Both the position numbers and the translations under genes were made by a program. From the NCBI RefSeq assembly GCF_000179615.1, contig NZ_AEDD01000001.1, positions 186,001 through 250,000 on the forward strand: a stretch of DNA of 64,000 bases, written 5' to 3'. Numbering within the stretch: position 1 is the stretch's first letter; each line of letters opens with the position of its first letter. The notes beneath the pieces are model-generated. The model made no database searches. It saw only the letters and a list, made by a program, of their open reading frames with translations, and was not told the origin of the DNA. This DNA comes from Paenibacillus curdlanolyticus YK9 (lineage in GTDB: Bacteria; Bacillota; Bacilli; Paenibacillales; Paenibacillaceae). Positions 26,012-34,344 of the stretch are shown here, piece after piece.

Positions 26012-26794
26012 ATGGGAAGAGCGAGCAAGGAACAGACGGCTACCGATAAACGGATGCGATTGGACAAGCTGTTAGCCAACATGGGGTACGGGACGCGAAG
26101 CGAAATTAAAAAGGCCGTCAAACAAGGCAAGGTGACGGTGGATGGCCGTGTTGTGAAGGATAGCGGTTTGCAGATTAAGCCAAACGAGCAGCAGGTGGCA
26201 TTCAGCGGCGAGCTTGTCGTTTATCGGGATGTCGTTTACCTCATGCTGCATAAGCCGCCGGGCGTTGTTTCCGCAACGGAGGACTCGCGCGATGAAACAG
26301 TGATCGATCTGCTCGACGCTGACGATCGCATCTTGCAGCCTTTCCCGGTTGGCCGGTTGGATAAAGATACCGAGGGGCTGCTGCTGCTGACCAACGACGG
26401 ACAGCTGGCGCATGATTTGCTGTCTCCGCGCAAGCATGTGCCTAAGACCTACTTCGCACGCGTATTAGGCGAGGAACCGGTTGGCCAAGCGGATCGCGAG
26501 CGCTTCGCTGCTGGCGTTGAGCTGGATGATGGCTACGTGACGATGCCGGCTGAGCTGGAGGTGGAGCAAGCGGAGCAGTCGGATGACGGGTGGGTTTCCT
26601 TGATTCGGATAACGATTCAAGAAGGCAAATTCCATCAGATCAAACGGATGTTCCAAGCGGTTGGCAAACAAGTCATTTATTTAAAAAGGCTGTCTATGGG
26701 GCCGCTGCACTTGGATGAGACGCTGCCGATTGGCGCATATCGCGAGCTAACCGAGGACGAGATTGAGCTGCTGCGATCCCATCGCAACGGATAA
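26012..26794 (+). CDS. 16S rRNA pseudouridine synthase, RsuA/RluB family
   Basis: A 260-residue protein. MRLDKLLANMGYGTRSEIKK (residues 15-34) starts the S4 RNA-binding domain. FPVGRLDKDTEGLLLLTNDG (about 113-132) is the catalytic motif with the essential aspartate, and KFHQIKRMFQAVGKQV is the C-terminal family motif. It isomerises a uridine in rRNA; RsuA-type specificity (16S U516) is likely from its length but the RluB/E/F group cannot be excluded. The start codon immediately follows the stop of the methyltransferase gene, indicating translational coupling. Confidence 0.9.
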   Translation: MGRASKEQTATDKRMRLDKLLANMGYGTRSEIKKAVKQGKVTVDGRVVKDSGLQIKPNEQQVAFSGELVVYRDVVYLMLHKPPGVVSATEDSRDETVIDLLDADDRILQPFPVGRLDKDTEGLLLLTNDGQLAHDLLSPRKHVPKTYFARVLGEEPVGQADRERFAAGVELDDGYVTMPAELEVEQAEQSDDGWVSLIRITIQEGKFHQIKRMFQAVGKQVIYLKRLSMGPLHLDETLPIGAYRELTEDEIELLRSHRNG

Positions 26795-26806
26795 GAGAGG
26801 GAGAGG

Positions 26807-27646
26807 ATGACTGCAATGACGCATCAATTAGAACTGCCTTATGCGCTTATCGCGCTTGATGTAGACGGGACGCTGCTCACGGATGACCACGAGCTGACAG
26901 AAGGGACGCGCGAAGCGGTGCGCGCTGCCGGTTTGCATGGAGCGGAGCTCATGCTATGTACGGGACGCGGCCCTGCGGGCGCGCTGCTGATTATGGATCA
27001 GCTCGGGCTTGGCGGGACGATTATTACGCACAATGGGGCAGCGACGGTCGATGCGGAGGATCGAAGCATCGTCCATCAATTTGATTTTACGCAGGAGCAA
27101 GTTGAGCCTTTCGTGACCTATTGCCAAGAGCATAAGGTTCATTACGATCTAAATACGGCCTTCGATCTTTATGTGTTTCAGCAGTTGGAGCAGGAGGGGC
27201 TCGACATGTATGCCAAATATGGCGTCGTGCCGATTGTGCTCAAGCCCGGTGACCGTGTGCCTGGCGATCTTGTGAAGCTGACTGTATTCGCGGAACCGAA
27301 GACGCTTGATGCTTTGGAAGCGGAATGGCGAACGTGGCAAACGGATTTGCAGGTCATTCGAAGCGGTGAATATTTTGTCGATGTTCAGCATGCCTCGGCG
27401 AACAAGGGCAGCGCGCTTGAGCAGTTCGCGTTGAAGCGAGGCATTGATCAGCAGCGGATTATGGCGATCGGCAATTATTATAATGACATAGGCATGCTTC
27501 GTTACGCCGGGCTTGGCGTTGCGATGGCGAACTCGCCCGATGAAGTGAAGGCTGCAGCGAATGCCCAAACGCGATCCAATGCGGAGGACGGCGTAAAATT
27601 CGCGCTTGAGCGTTATGTACTAGGCGTCGAGCAACACAACCAATAA
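26807..27646 (+). CDS. Cof-type HAD-IIB family hydrolase
   Basis: A 279-residue (or 276 from ATG 26816) cytosolic phosphatase-like protein. IALDVDGTLLTDDHELT is HAD motif I with both aspartates; LCTGRGP is motif II; DLVKLTVF carries the lysine; and AIGNYYNDIGMLRYAG is motif IV. Here tyrosines replace the usual GDNxND (GNYYND), which is a minor change since the second aspartate is kept. The C2B cap lies at about residues 85-200. Such enzymes dephosphorylate sugar phosphates, PLP or nucleotides; no substrate can be named. A strong terminator follows. Confidence 0.9.
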   Translation: MTAMTHQLELPYALIALDVDGTLLTDDHELTEGTREAVRAAGLHGAELMLCTGRGPAGALLIMDQLGLGGTIITHNGAATVDAEDRSIVHQFDFTQEQVEPFVTYCQEHKVHYDLNTAFDLYVFQQLEQEGLDMYAKYGVVPIVLKPGDRVPGDLVKLTVFAEPKTLDALEAEWRTWQTDLQVIRSGEYFVDVQHASANKGSALEQFALKRGIDQQRIMAIGNYYNDIGMLRYAGLGVAMANSPDEVKAAANAQTRSNAEDGVKFALERYVLGVEQHNQ

Positions 27647-27650
27647 AACC

Positions 27651-27689
27651 GGAAAAGCGCCAGACAGCTTAGCTGCCTGGCGCTTTTCC
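27651..27689 (+). terminator. Intrinsic terminator of the HAD hydrolase gene
   Basis: GGAAAAGCGCCAG and CTGGCGCTTTTCC form a near-perfect hairpin with nested ACAGCT pairing. It could also serve the minus-strand yjcZ gene. Confidence 0.85.
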
Positions 27690-27714
27690 TATGGTTTACG
27701 CATCGCTCAGGTGA

Positions 27715-27813
27715 TTAGTACAAGATTCCGCGAGTAACAATTACCAGCAGAATGAACAGAACCAGGATGACACCTGCCGTCGTGAAACCTCCACCGCCGT
27801 ATACACCGGACAT
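27715..27813 (-). CDS. yjcZ: YjcZ family sporulation peptide, 32 aa
   Basis: ATG 27813 with AGGGAGGA seven bases upstream opens a 32-codon frame: a Gly-rich head (MSGVYGGGGFTTAGVI) and one membrane helix (VILVLFILLVIVTRGIL). This is the hallmark of the YjcZ/YhcZ-type short sporulation peptides common in Bacillus and Paenibacillus, made in the mother cell or forespore and of unknown function. A sporulation-like -10 element (CATACTATA) lies about 110 bases upstream. Confidence 0.85.
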   Translation of the reverse strand: MSGVYGGGGFTTAGVILVLFILLVIVTRGILY

Positions 27814-27920
27814 GCGATATTCCTCCCTGAATCTTTATTTCCGGCCCTCGGGGCTTGCAGCCGCTTGTGGTTCGTTTGTTGTTGTCGTTTGTTTCGTCTG
27901 CCCCGTCGCTCGGTATACAG

Positions 27921-27929
27921 TATAGTATG
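27921..27929 (-). promoter_or_regulatory. Sporulation-type -10 element upstream of yjcZ
   Basis: Reading on the minus strand, CATACTATA fits the -10 of sigma-K (CATANNNTA) and also sigma-G (CATNNTA). No convincing -35 is seen at standard spacing. The rest of 27814-28077 holds an 89-codon open frame that I reject; otherwise I see nothing. Confidence 0.4.
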
Positions 27930-28077
27930 AAAAACAGCCCGCAACGATTGGACATTTGCCCTGTATCACATACATTTGGGCATCTGCCCGCTTCGAGCAT
28001 CCGAATGGATGGTACGCGGCATCCATGATAGTCAACAGGGAGGGATTGCTGAACGGGAGACAGCTGGCTGCAGGGCA

Positions 28078-28120
28078 AACGAAAGGCTGAGCGCTCGTCT
28101 CCAAAGACGGACGCTCAGCC
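28078..28120 (-). terminator. Terminator of the second methyltransferase gene
   Basis: On the minus strand GGCTGAGCG pairs with CGCTCAGCC, with an inner CGTCT/AGACG extension, followed by TTTCGTTT. Confidence 0.75.
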
Positions 28121-28134
28121 TGTGCAAGCTGGCA

Positions 28135-29577
28135 TTAGGATAAACGGCGCAGCCCTTTTGGCAAATGGTTTTTGAGCTGATTTTCGCTTGCCTTTGCCCA
28201 TCCGACAGGGAGACCGTCGACGGCTATAAGCGTCCAGCCGTTGCTCGCGTCAGGCGCGTGCAGCGCCTCACCGCGAAGAAATGCAGCTAATTCTGGCGCA
28301 TCAGGCGAATAGGATACAATGCGAGCAGCTGCACTGGCAGGCATTGCAACGGCAAGCGCATGCGCGGGCTCGATCCGTTTGGTTCGCATATCGCCGAGAT
28401 GCAGGCCGGGCCGAACGACTTTCAACCCATGCAGAGCGGAAGAGCCAAACCGGCGTTCTGCATCGGATGGCAGCCAGTATAATGCGTCTCCGAAGCGCAA
28501 GGGCTCGCCAGCTCCGAGCTCCAAGCCAGGCAGCGCTTCCTGTGCGAAAGCATCGAACAGCGCCATCTCGGCAGATAAGCTGGTCTGGCCGCCGCTAGGC
28601 TTGCCGCCTGAGCGGCGATCGCCGCGCTTCGACTTCGATCGGGGCTGGGGGCTGGCAAGGGAGGAGTCCGCCGATGCATGTTCCTCCTCGGCTGTGGACT
28701 TCGTCAGTACAGCGACAAAATGCCCTTCGCCCTTGCATTGATGAGGCCACAGGCGCTCCGTATGTTCCAACCGAAATGTCGGGAAGGCTTCAAGGAATGC
28801 GGCGATGGCATCTTCATTCTCTGCGCGATTGAACGTGCAGGTCGAGTAAACGAGCCGACCGCCAGGCTTCAGCATACGCGCCGCATGGACAAGAATATCG
28901 GCCTGCCGAGCAGCGCAAAGCTCCACATGAGCAGGGGACCATTCTGCAATCGCATCCGCATCTTTTCGGAACATCCCTTCGCCCGAGCAAGGCGCGTCCA
29001 GCATAATGCGATCAAAGAAAACGGGAAACCGCTCCGAAAGCTGATCGGGTGTCGCGCAGGTGACGACCGTATTGCGGAAGCCGCAGCGCTCGACGTTTTC
29101 GCTTAATATTTTGGCGCGGGCGGGATGAATTTCATTCGCAATAAGCAAGCCTTGATTCTGCATTGCGCCCGCGATTTGCGTCGTCTTGCCGCCGGGCGCA
29201 GCAGCGAGGTCGAGTATCGTCTCGCCAGGCTGCGCTTCCAGCGCTTCGGCAGCGGACATTGCGGAAGGCTCCTGAATGTAATAAAGGCCTGCGGCATGAT
29301 ACGGGTGTTTGCCGGGGCGGACTTCTTCATTATAGTAGAAGCCTGTCTTGCACCAATCGATCGGCTCAAGCCCGAACATTTGGGTTAAAGCGTGAAAGCG
29401 CTGATCGCCATTCCATTGCTGGGGCGGCAGCTTTATTGGATTAAACCGCAAGCCGTAGGCCCGGGGCGCATCATAGCTGGCGAGAAACGCTGGCGTCTCG
29501 TCGCCCAGCAGCTGCCGAGCTTGCTGAATGAACGCCTCCGGGAGCAGACTGCGTACGTGGGTAAGGGACAATTTCAA
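28135..29577 (-). CDS. RsmF-type rRNA cytosine-C5 methyltransferase, paralogue 2
   Basis: The 480-residue protein repeats the plan of the gene at 24239: FLASYDAPRAYGLRFNPIKL, ILDLAAAPGGKTTQIAGAM (SAM site), LDAPCSGEGMFRKDADAI, and VYSTCTFNRAENEDAIAAF with the catalytic cysteine. A short Ser/Arg/Gly linker (about residues 305-335) is followed by the PUA-like C-terminal domain (GDALYWLPSDAERRFGSSA, VDGLPVGWAKASENQLKNHL). It lacks the long Ala/Gly/Arg-rich insert of its paralogue and is the more canonical RsmF/YebU form. It modifies C5 of a cytosine in rRNA or tRNA. The DEAD-box helicase gene lies just upstream on the same strand (30-base gap), suggesting an RNA-maturation operon. Confidence 0.9.
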   Translation of the reverse strand: MKLSLTHVRSLLPEAFIQQARQLLGDETPAFLASYDAPRAYGLRFNPIKLPPQQWNGDQRFHALTQMFGLEPIDWCKTGFYYNEEVRPGKHPYHAAGLYYIQEPSAMSAAEALEAQPGETILDLAAAPGGKTTQIAGAMQNQGLLIANEIHPARAKILSENVERCGFRNTVVTCATPDQLSERFPVFFDRIMLDAPCSGEGMFRKDADAIAEWSPAHVELCAARQADILVHAARMLKPGGRLVYSTCTFNRAENEDAIAAFLEAFPTFRLEHTERLWPHQCKGEGHFVAVLTKSTAEEEHASADSSLASPQPRSKSKRGDRRSGGKPSGGQTSLSAEMALFDAFAQEALPGLELGAGEPLRFGDALYWLPSDAERRFGSSALHGLKVVRPGLHLGDMRTKRIEPAHALAVAMPASAAARIVSYSPDAPELAAFLRGEALHAPDASNGWTLIAVDGLPVGWAKASENQLKNHLPKGLRRLS

Positions 29578-29607
29578 GCACTCCTTCTAAATCGGAAAAA
29601 GTGACGG

Positions 29608-31110
29608 TTACCGTCCGCGGCGTCCGCCGCCGTTATTCGAGCGGTCGCCGCGCGAGCTGCCGCCTCGAGGAGCAGAGCCACTGCTGCCGCGCGAACCGCC
29701 GCGGGGCGCAGAGCCAGCGCTGCTGCGGGAGCCGCCGCGACCGCCGCCAGCAGGGGCGTCGCCCCAAGGGCTAGCGCTAGCGGAACCGCTGCCGCGCTTG
29801 CCTGCTGGCGCAGAGCCAGCGCTGCTGCGGGAGCCGCCGCGTGCATCGCCGCGACCGCCAGCCGCGCCGCGCGAGCCGCTGCGACCGCCGCCAGCCTTGG
29901 CGCCGCCGCGCGAACGGCTGTTGCGCTCCTGCTCTGCTTTTGCGCCTTGGCGGTCCGGCTTCACGCGAACCGGCACAGCGCCGCGCGCCACGTCGGAATC
30001 CTGACGCAGCTCGATTTTGACGCCAAGCGTCTTCTGAATATTGGCGACTGCGCCAATATCATGCGAGGATACAAGCGTGACAGCCATGCCCTCATTGCCC
30101 GCACGCCCTGTACGGCCGATCCGGTGGACGTACGTTTCGGGATCTTGCGGCACATCATAGTTAAACACGTGGGAAACGCCCTCTACGTCAAGCCCGCGTG
30201 CCGCCACGTCCGTAGCGATGAGCACCTGCAGACGCGCTTGGCGGAACCGTTTCATAACTTGCTCGCGCTTGGCCTGCGACAAATCGCCATGCAGCTCGTC
30301 GCTGGAAATGCCGCGCTCTTGCAGCGCTTCATTGAGCTTCTTCGCCCGAACCTTCGTCCGGCAGAAAACGACCGCCAGATAAGGCTGATATTTCCCGATG
30401 AGCTCGACCAACGTATCTTCCTTGCGGCGATCGGTTGTCTCAATCGCAACCTGACGAATTTTGTCAACCGTCACCTTTTCAGGCGTGATGTTTACATCCG
30501 TTGGCCCATTCATATACTCCGCGCCAAGTTTGCGAATCTGTGCAGGCATCGTCGCGGAGAACAACATCGTTTGACGATGCTGGCGCGGCATCGATGAGAC
30601 GATGGTCTCGACATCCGGCAGGAAGCCCATATGCAGCATTTGATCCGCTTCATCTAATACGAGCATGCGGATTTTGCCCAGACGAATCGTTTCGCGGCGC
30701 AAATGATCAAGCAGGCGGCCAGGCGTAGCGATCACGATATGCGGCCAGCTGTTGCGCAGCTTGCGAATTTGCGATTCCACATCTTGTCCGCCGTATGCGG
30801 CAAGGATGTTGGCGCCGACCGTTTTGGCCAGCTTGTTCAGCTCCGTCGTAATTTGAATTGCGAGCTCGCGCGTTGGGGTCAAAATAAGCGCTTGCGTATG
30901 GTTTTTCGTCGTATCGATTCGCTCCAGAATCGGCAAAGCAAACGCAAGCGTTTTGCCCGTACCCGTCTGGGCCTGTACGATAACGTCCGCGCCATTAAGC
31001 ACCAGCGGGATGGCTTTATGCTGTACGGGCGTAGGCTCCGTAATGCCGTATGAAGAAAGAACGCTTGTCAGCTCTTGCGATACGCCAAGCGTCGAAAATG
31101 TAGTTGCCAT
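29608..31110 (-). CDS. DEAD-box RNA helicase with Gly/Ser/Arg-rich tail
   Basis: I choose ATG 31110 after GAGGAG rather than the upstream in-frame codon at 31218, giving 500 residues. All helicase motifs are present: Q motif TEPTPVQ, Walker A AQTGTGKT (about 47-54), [59 protein letters not shown] and [10 protein letters not shown]. After about residue 385 the tail is composed of RGG, GGSR and SSAGSAP repeats, an RNA-binding low-complexity region built from short near-identical units (for example RGGSRSSAGSAP appears more than once). It resembles DeaD/CshB-type proteins involved in ribosome assembly or cold growth. It is probably co-transcribed with the downstream methyltransferase. Confidence 0.9.
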   Translation of the reverse strand: MATTFSTLGVSQELTSVLSSYGITEPTPVQHKAIPLVLNGADVIVQAQTGTGKTLAFALPILERIDTTKNHTQALILTPTRELAIQITTELNKLAKTVGANILAAYGGQDVESQIRKLRNSWPHIVIATPGRLLDHLRRETIRLGKIRMLVLDEADQMLHMGFLPDVETIVSSMPRQHRQTMLFSATMPAQIRKLGAEYMNGPTDVNITPEKVTVDKIRQVAIETTDRRKEDTLVELIGKYQPYLAVVFCRTKVRAKKLNEALQERGISSDELHGDLSQAKREQVMKRFRQARLQVLIATDVAARGLDVEGVSHVFNYDVPQDPETYVHRIGRTGRAGNEGMAVTLVSSHDIGAVANIQKTLGVKIELRQDSDVARGAVPVRVKPDRQGAKAEQERNSRSRGGAKAGGGRSGSRGAAGGRGDARGGSRSSAGSAPAGKRGSGSASASPWGDAPAGGGRGGSRSSAGSAPRGGSRGSSGSAPRGGSSRGDRSNNGGGRRGR

Positions 31111-31272
31111 TTCAAAAACTCCTCTTTGTTGCGACCTGTTCCGGTCGAATAATCCCATTAAGTATACCAGTTGCGGCGAAATAGCGCATCTTTCTGCTTT
31201 ATTCGCCTCTTTTTTCATGTTTAGCTGTTATGTTATACTACCTGAATCACATGGGATAAAGGAGATCGCAGC

Positions 31273-31572
31273 ATGGCATTCGGCGTTAAGAGACACGAGC
31301 TCCAGGAATGGAAAAAGCGCGTCGAGCGCGGCGAAATCGCCCTGCTGACTCATTATTGGTACGAGGAGCGTTTTCCGGGCAATCGGACGATTACGAAGGT
31401 AGGCTGCAGTGATCTGGACCGCTTGGCGGCTTGGTGCGTACAGTACGGGCTTGATCCGCGGTACATTCATCACCGGGAGCATTTTCCGCATTTTGACCTG
31501 ATTGGCCCGAAGCAGCGGTCTGTACTGGAGCAAATGGGACGGCATGATCTCATTGCGCGTTTTCGCCTATGA
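31273..31572 (+). CDS. Conserved hypothetical protein (YneQ-like)
   Basis: A 99-residue soluble protein beginning MAFGVKRHELQEWKKRVERG. The motifs AFLTHYW-like ALLTHYWYEERFPG, ITKVGCSDLDRLAAW and HFPHFDLIGPKQR are those of a family I associate with Bacillus YneQ, conserved in Bacilli and of unknown function. It contains several conserved-looking His, Trp and Cys residues and could bind metal, but this is not shown. It has its own ribosome binding site (AAAGGAGAT) and a terminator. It is divergent from the helicase gene. Confidence 0.82.
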   Translation: MAFGVKRHELQEWKKRVERGEIALLTHYWYEERFPGNRTITKVGCSDLDRLAAWCVQYGLDPRYIHHREHFPHFDLIGPKQRSVLEQMGRHDLIARFRL

Positions 31573-31578
31573 ATAGCA

Positions 31579-31609
31579 AGAGATCTCCAATTGGGGGTCT
31601 CTTTTTTTG
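31579..31609 (+). terminator. Intrinsic terminator
   Basis: AGAGATCTCC and GGGGGTCTCT form a stem around AATT, followed by seven T residues. Confidence 0.8.
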
Positions 31610-31744
31610 TATGGCTGGATTCTCTTAATCCTGGTGGAAAAGCACGGAAAATGTGGTAACTTAATAGATATAGTATACCCAGTGCCACATGGTTTATAGC
31701 GATGAGTAGGTGAAAATCTTAATCGGAAAAGGATGGTGGAGCGT

Positions 31745-32392
31745 ATGATCGAGGATCGTTATTTAACGCCTTCGCAAGTGATGGCGCATCGTTATCAGAA
31801 TCATCCGAGACCGAATTGGACGATTGCCATTTTATGCTTTCTTGTTAAGGAGCTTACGCATCTTGGGGTTGAAACGATCATCGGCTACGGCGCTGCGGGT
31901 TCGATTAATCGAACGATGAAGCAAGGCGCTCTTGCGCTTGGCGCGGAGTCGCTGAACAGCGATGGGACAAGCCGGACCTATTTGCCAGAGAGGCACAGGT
32001 TTTCTTGTGATCCGGCGCTGCTTGATATAGCAAGAGAAGTATCGGAACGTATGAAGCTAGAAGTGCATGAAGCTATAGCGGCGAACATCGATGGACTATT
32101 TCGCGAGACGAAGACGCTGGTGCGGGAGCTGCAAGCGGAAGGCGCCCAGATGGTTAATTTGGAAACGTCCGCGTTGTATGCCTCAGCAGAAATTTGCAAG
32201 GCAAGGAGCACTTGGCTCGGATTCATTAGCGACCGTCTCGTGCAGGAGGAATGGGAGAGCTGGGACATCGATTCGTCGGCTTTGTCGACTCAGGTTTCGC
32301 TCATTTGTTTGGGTATTGTGAAGCAATGGGTTTCAGCTGCTGCTTGCGAAGTCCCTTATCGGAACGGATCGGAGGAGACTGTCCATGAGTAA
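31745..32392 (+). CDS. Nucleoside phosphorylase-like protein, apparently internally shortened
   Basis: The 215-residue protein (start ATG 31745 behind GGTGGAG) belongs to the PNP/UDP phosphorylase superfamily: GVETIIGYGAAGSINRTMKQ matches the central strand-turn with GAAG, and GAQMVNLETSALYASAEI carries the M-E base/ribose binding region. After the N-terminal ILCFL it passes directly to VKELTHLGVE, whereas full-length relatives as I recall them have some 45-60 residues between, including the phosphate-binding Gly-x-Gly loop. So the protein may be an inactive or altered variant. Its stop overlaps the next gene by eight bases. Confidence 0.7.
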   Translation: MIEDRYLTPSQVMAHRYQNHPRPNWTIAILCFLVKELTHLGVETIIGYGAAGSINRTMKQGALALGAESLNSDGTSRTYLPERHRFSCDPALLDIAREVSERMKLEVHEAIAANIDGLFRETKTLVRELQAEGAQMVNLETSALYASAEICKARSTWLGFISDRLVQEEWESWDIDSSALSTQVSLICLGIVKQWVSAAACEVPYRNGSEETVHE

Positions 32393-32915
32393 AGATGGTG
32401 TAATTGAGGAATTAGCAGAACGGTTGAAAGAGCCTTCTGCCTTCGTCGTGATGATGTGCGGCGTGGCCGGGTCTGGCAAAACGACATTCGCTCAGCAGCT
32501 GGAGCAAGCCGGTTATGTTCGTCTTTCAATTGATGAAGAGATATGGTCGACCAATGGGCGATATGGCATCGACTACTCCCCTGATGATTATGAGCAATTA
32601 AAGCGGGATGCGGAAGCGAAGCTTCGAAAAGAGCTCATCACGCATGTTCGCAATCAGCGCTGCGTCGTCGTCGATTTTAGCTTTTGGGCACGCAGCAGAA
32701 GGGATGAATACAAGCAAATTATTGAAGAGGCCGGCGGGCAATGGGCACTCGTTTATTTGAAGGTGGGACCGGAAGAATTGCGCAAGCGGCTTCGTATACG
32801 GAGCGAGCGCTTTGATGCGAATGCGGCTTTTCCGATTACGGAGGAAATTTTATCGTCGTATCTGAGCGGCTTCGAAATGCCTGTAGGAGAAGGAGAGATT
32901 GTCATTGACGAATGA
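32385..32915 (+). CDS. P-loop kinase-like ATP-binding protein
   Basis: A 176-residue protein with Walker A GVAGSGKTTFAQQL near residues 26-39, a DxD-like strand at VVVDFSFWARSRRDEYK and an arginine-rich lid (ELRKRLRIRSERFDANAAF). This is the AAA_33/zeta-toxin/Mur-ligase-like small kinase group that phosphorylates nucleosides, sugars, tRNA or antibiotics. LSIDEEIW supplies a probable catalytic aspartate. No antitoxin-like partner is next to it, so a toxin role is unlikely. The gene overlaps both neighbours, suggesting translational coupling in this cassette. Confidence 0.82.
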   Translation: MSKDGVIEELAERLKEPSAFVVMMCGVAGSGKTTFAQQLEQAGYVRLSIDEEIWSTNGRYGIDYSPDDYEQLKRDAEAKLRKELITHVRNQRCVVVDFSFWARSRRDEYKQIIEEAGGQWALVYLKVGPEELRKRLRIRSERFDANAAFPITEEILSSYLSGFEMPVGEGEIVIDE

Positions 32916-33441
32916 TGCCATTCGGTTCCCAATCGGTCCGTTTACGCCAGCGCTGGCTATTTCAAGAGAGGAAAGAGCGAAGCAAATCGGGCAATTAACC
33001 GAGGTGCATGAGACGCTTGCCAAGCTGACCTCCCATCTGAACGAGGACCAGCTGAACGTCCCCTATCGGTCAGGCGGGTGGACGATTAAGCAAATTATCC
33101 ATCACATGGCGGACAATGATATGAATGCGTATCTTCGGTTCAAGCGAGGACTGACGGAGGATGCGCCGATGGGAAGCTCGTACGATCAGGACGGATTTGC
33201 CGGACTGAGCGATTATCGCGATGTTCCAATCGACAATTCGATTCAGCTATTGGCGATTCTTCATGCTCGATTGGCGACTCTGGTCCAGCGTCTTGATACA
33301 GATGCGTTTGCTCGGAAATTAAATACTGCAGCGCTCGGCGAAATTACGTTAGATATTGCGTTGCAGCGATTCGTGTGGCATAACCGGCATCATATCGGAC
33401 AAATCGAGTCGCTTGTGAAGTCGCGGGGGTGGGGAGCTTGA
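32905..33441 (+). CDS. YfiT-like DinB superfamily protein (putative thiol transferase/metal-dependent hydrolase)
   Basis: TTG 32905, nine bases from AGGAG inside the end of the preceding gene, starts a 178-residue protein. RFPIGPFTPALAISREER is the YfiT N-terminus. The three metal-binding histidines of the DinB/YfiT fold are visible in IHHMADNDMNAY and FVWHNRHHIGQIESL. YfiT relatives are four-helix-bundle proteins, some acting as bacillithiol S-transferases in detoxification. Substrate unknown. It overlaps the kinase gene upstream and abuts the GNAT gene downstream. Confidence 0.88.
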   Translation: MTNDAIRFPIGPFTPALAISREERAKQIGQLTEVHETLAKLTSHLNEDQLNVPYRSGGWTIKQIIHHMADNDMNAYLRFKRGLTEDAPMGSSYDQDGFAGLSDYRDVPIDNSIQLLAILHARLATLVQRLDTDAFARKLNTAALGEITLDIALQRFVWHNRHHIGQIESLVKSRGWGA

Positions 33442-33905
33442 TTAATAAACGATCTAGAGCCATTGCTCGCCCTATCCATAAGGATGAGCTGCCACAGCTC
33501 CTTCAGCTTTATCAACATTTGCATGCGGATGACCCCGAACTGGTTATGAATGATGCGTTAGAAACGCTTTGGGATGAAATGCTTCACGACCCGAGCACGC
33601 GCATTCTCGTCATGGAGCATAATGGCGAGCTTGTCGCCTCCTGCGTCCTGAGCCTGTTGCGAAATTTAACCCGCGGCGCAAGGCCCTATGCGCTGATCGA
33701 AAATGTTGTCACCCATGCGAATTACAGGAGGCAAGGACTCGGCAAAGCCGTGCTGGAGCATGCGATCGCGATTTGCGAGGAGCATCATTGTTATAAAATC
33801 ATGCTAATGACGGGGTCCAAACGTGAAGAGGTGCATCATTTTTACGAGAGCGTTGGATTCAAAAAGGGTTTGAAGACAGGGTACATCATCAAGTTGGGTG
33901 AATAG
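33438..33905 (+). CDS. GNAT family N-acetyltransferase
   Basis: Start TTG 33438 overlaps the stop of the YfiT-like gene (TTGA); GTG 33429 is an alternative. The 155-residue protein has the GNAT fold with VTHANYRRQGLGKAVLEHAI, which is the acetyl-CoA pyrophosphate-binding R-x-x-G-x-G/A motif, and HFYESVGFKKG as the C-terminal motif B region. It transfers acetyl from acetyl-CoA to an amine of unknown identity. Part of the overlapping cassette 31745-35018. Confidence 0.88.
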   Translation: MINKRSRAIARPIHKDELPQLLQLYQHLHADDPELVMNDALETLWDEMLHDPSTRILVMEHNGELVASCVLSLLRNLTRGARPYALIENVVTHANYRRQGLGKAVLEHAIAICEEHHCYKIMLMTGSKREEVHHFYESVGFKKGLKTGYIIKLGE

Positions 33906-33918
33906 GAGGGAAACTTCA

Positions 33919-34344
33919 ATGCAGGTTGCTTATTTAGACTATGTTATTACGGATAACAAAACAAAACTGGACATTGAAGTCGTATCGGATCTTTTGTCCA
34001 GAAGTTATTGGGCAAATGAACGGTCCCGGGAACGTATTGTAAAGTCAATTGAAGGATCGGTATGCTACAGCGTGCTGCATCACGACAAGCAGATCGGCTT
34101 TGCCAGAGTCGTGACGGATGGCGCGACCATGTACTATTTAGCTGATGTTTTCATCTCGGAGGACTACCGGGGAGAAGGAATCGGGAAGAAGCTGGTGGAG
34201 GTTATCGTGAACCAACAGGATTACGAAGGGTTGACTGGCATTCTCGGGACGTTGGACGCGCATTCTTTGTATGAGCAGTACGGTTTCGAGCGAGAGCCCG
34301 AACGGTTTATGCGCAGGGCAGCTCAGGAGCACAGCGAGCGTTGA
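33919..34344 (+). CDS. GNAT family N-acetyltransferase (second)
   Basis: ATG 33919 after TAGGAGGG gives 141 residues. VISEDYRGEGIGKKLVEVI-like FISEDYRGEGIGKKLVEV is the acetyl-CoA-binding motif; TLDAHSLYEQYGFEREPE is the C-terminal motif. The N-terminus (SDLLSRSYWANERSRERI) matches the small subgroup of GNATs typified by Bacillus YjhB/YjdJ-like proteins in which the substrate is unknown. It differs clearly from the preceding acetyltransferase, so this is not a tandem duplication. Stop overlaps the next start (TTGA). Confidence 0.88.
   Translation: MQVAYLDYVITDNKTKLDIEVVSDLLSRSYWANERSRERIVKSIEGSVCYSVLHHDKQIGFARVVTDGATMYYLADVFISEDYRGEGIGKKLVEVIVNQQDYEGLTGILGTLDAHSLYEQYGFEREPERFMRRAAQEHSER

Noticed and set aside
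27835-28104. Cys-containing 89-codon frame on the minus strand ending just before yjcZ
   Set aside because: Its start lies inside the terminator of the methyltransferase gene, there is no ribosome binding site before the internal ATG, and no family resemblance was seen.
29608-30000. Tandem repeats at the helicase tail as a mobile or CRISPR-like repeat
   Set aside because: The repeats encode RGG/GGSR/SSAGSAP units in frame within the helicase; they are protein-level low complexity.
32385-32915. Zeta-toxin of a toxin-antitoxin pair
   Set aside because: The P-loop kinase fold is shared with many housekeeping kinases and no epsilon-like antitoxin gene is adjacent.
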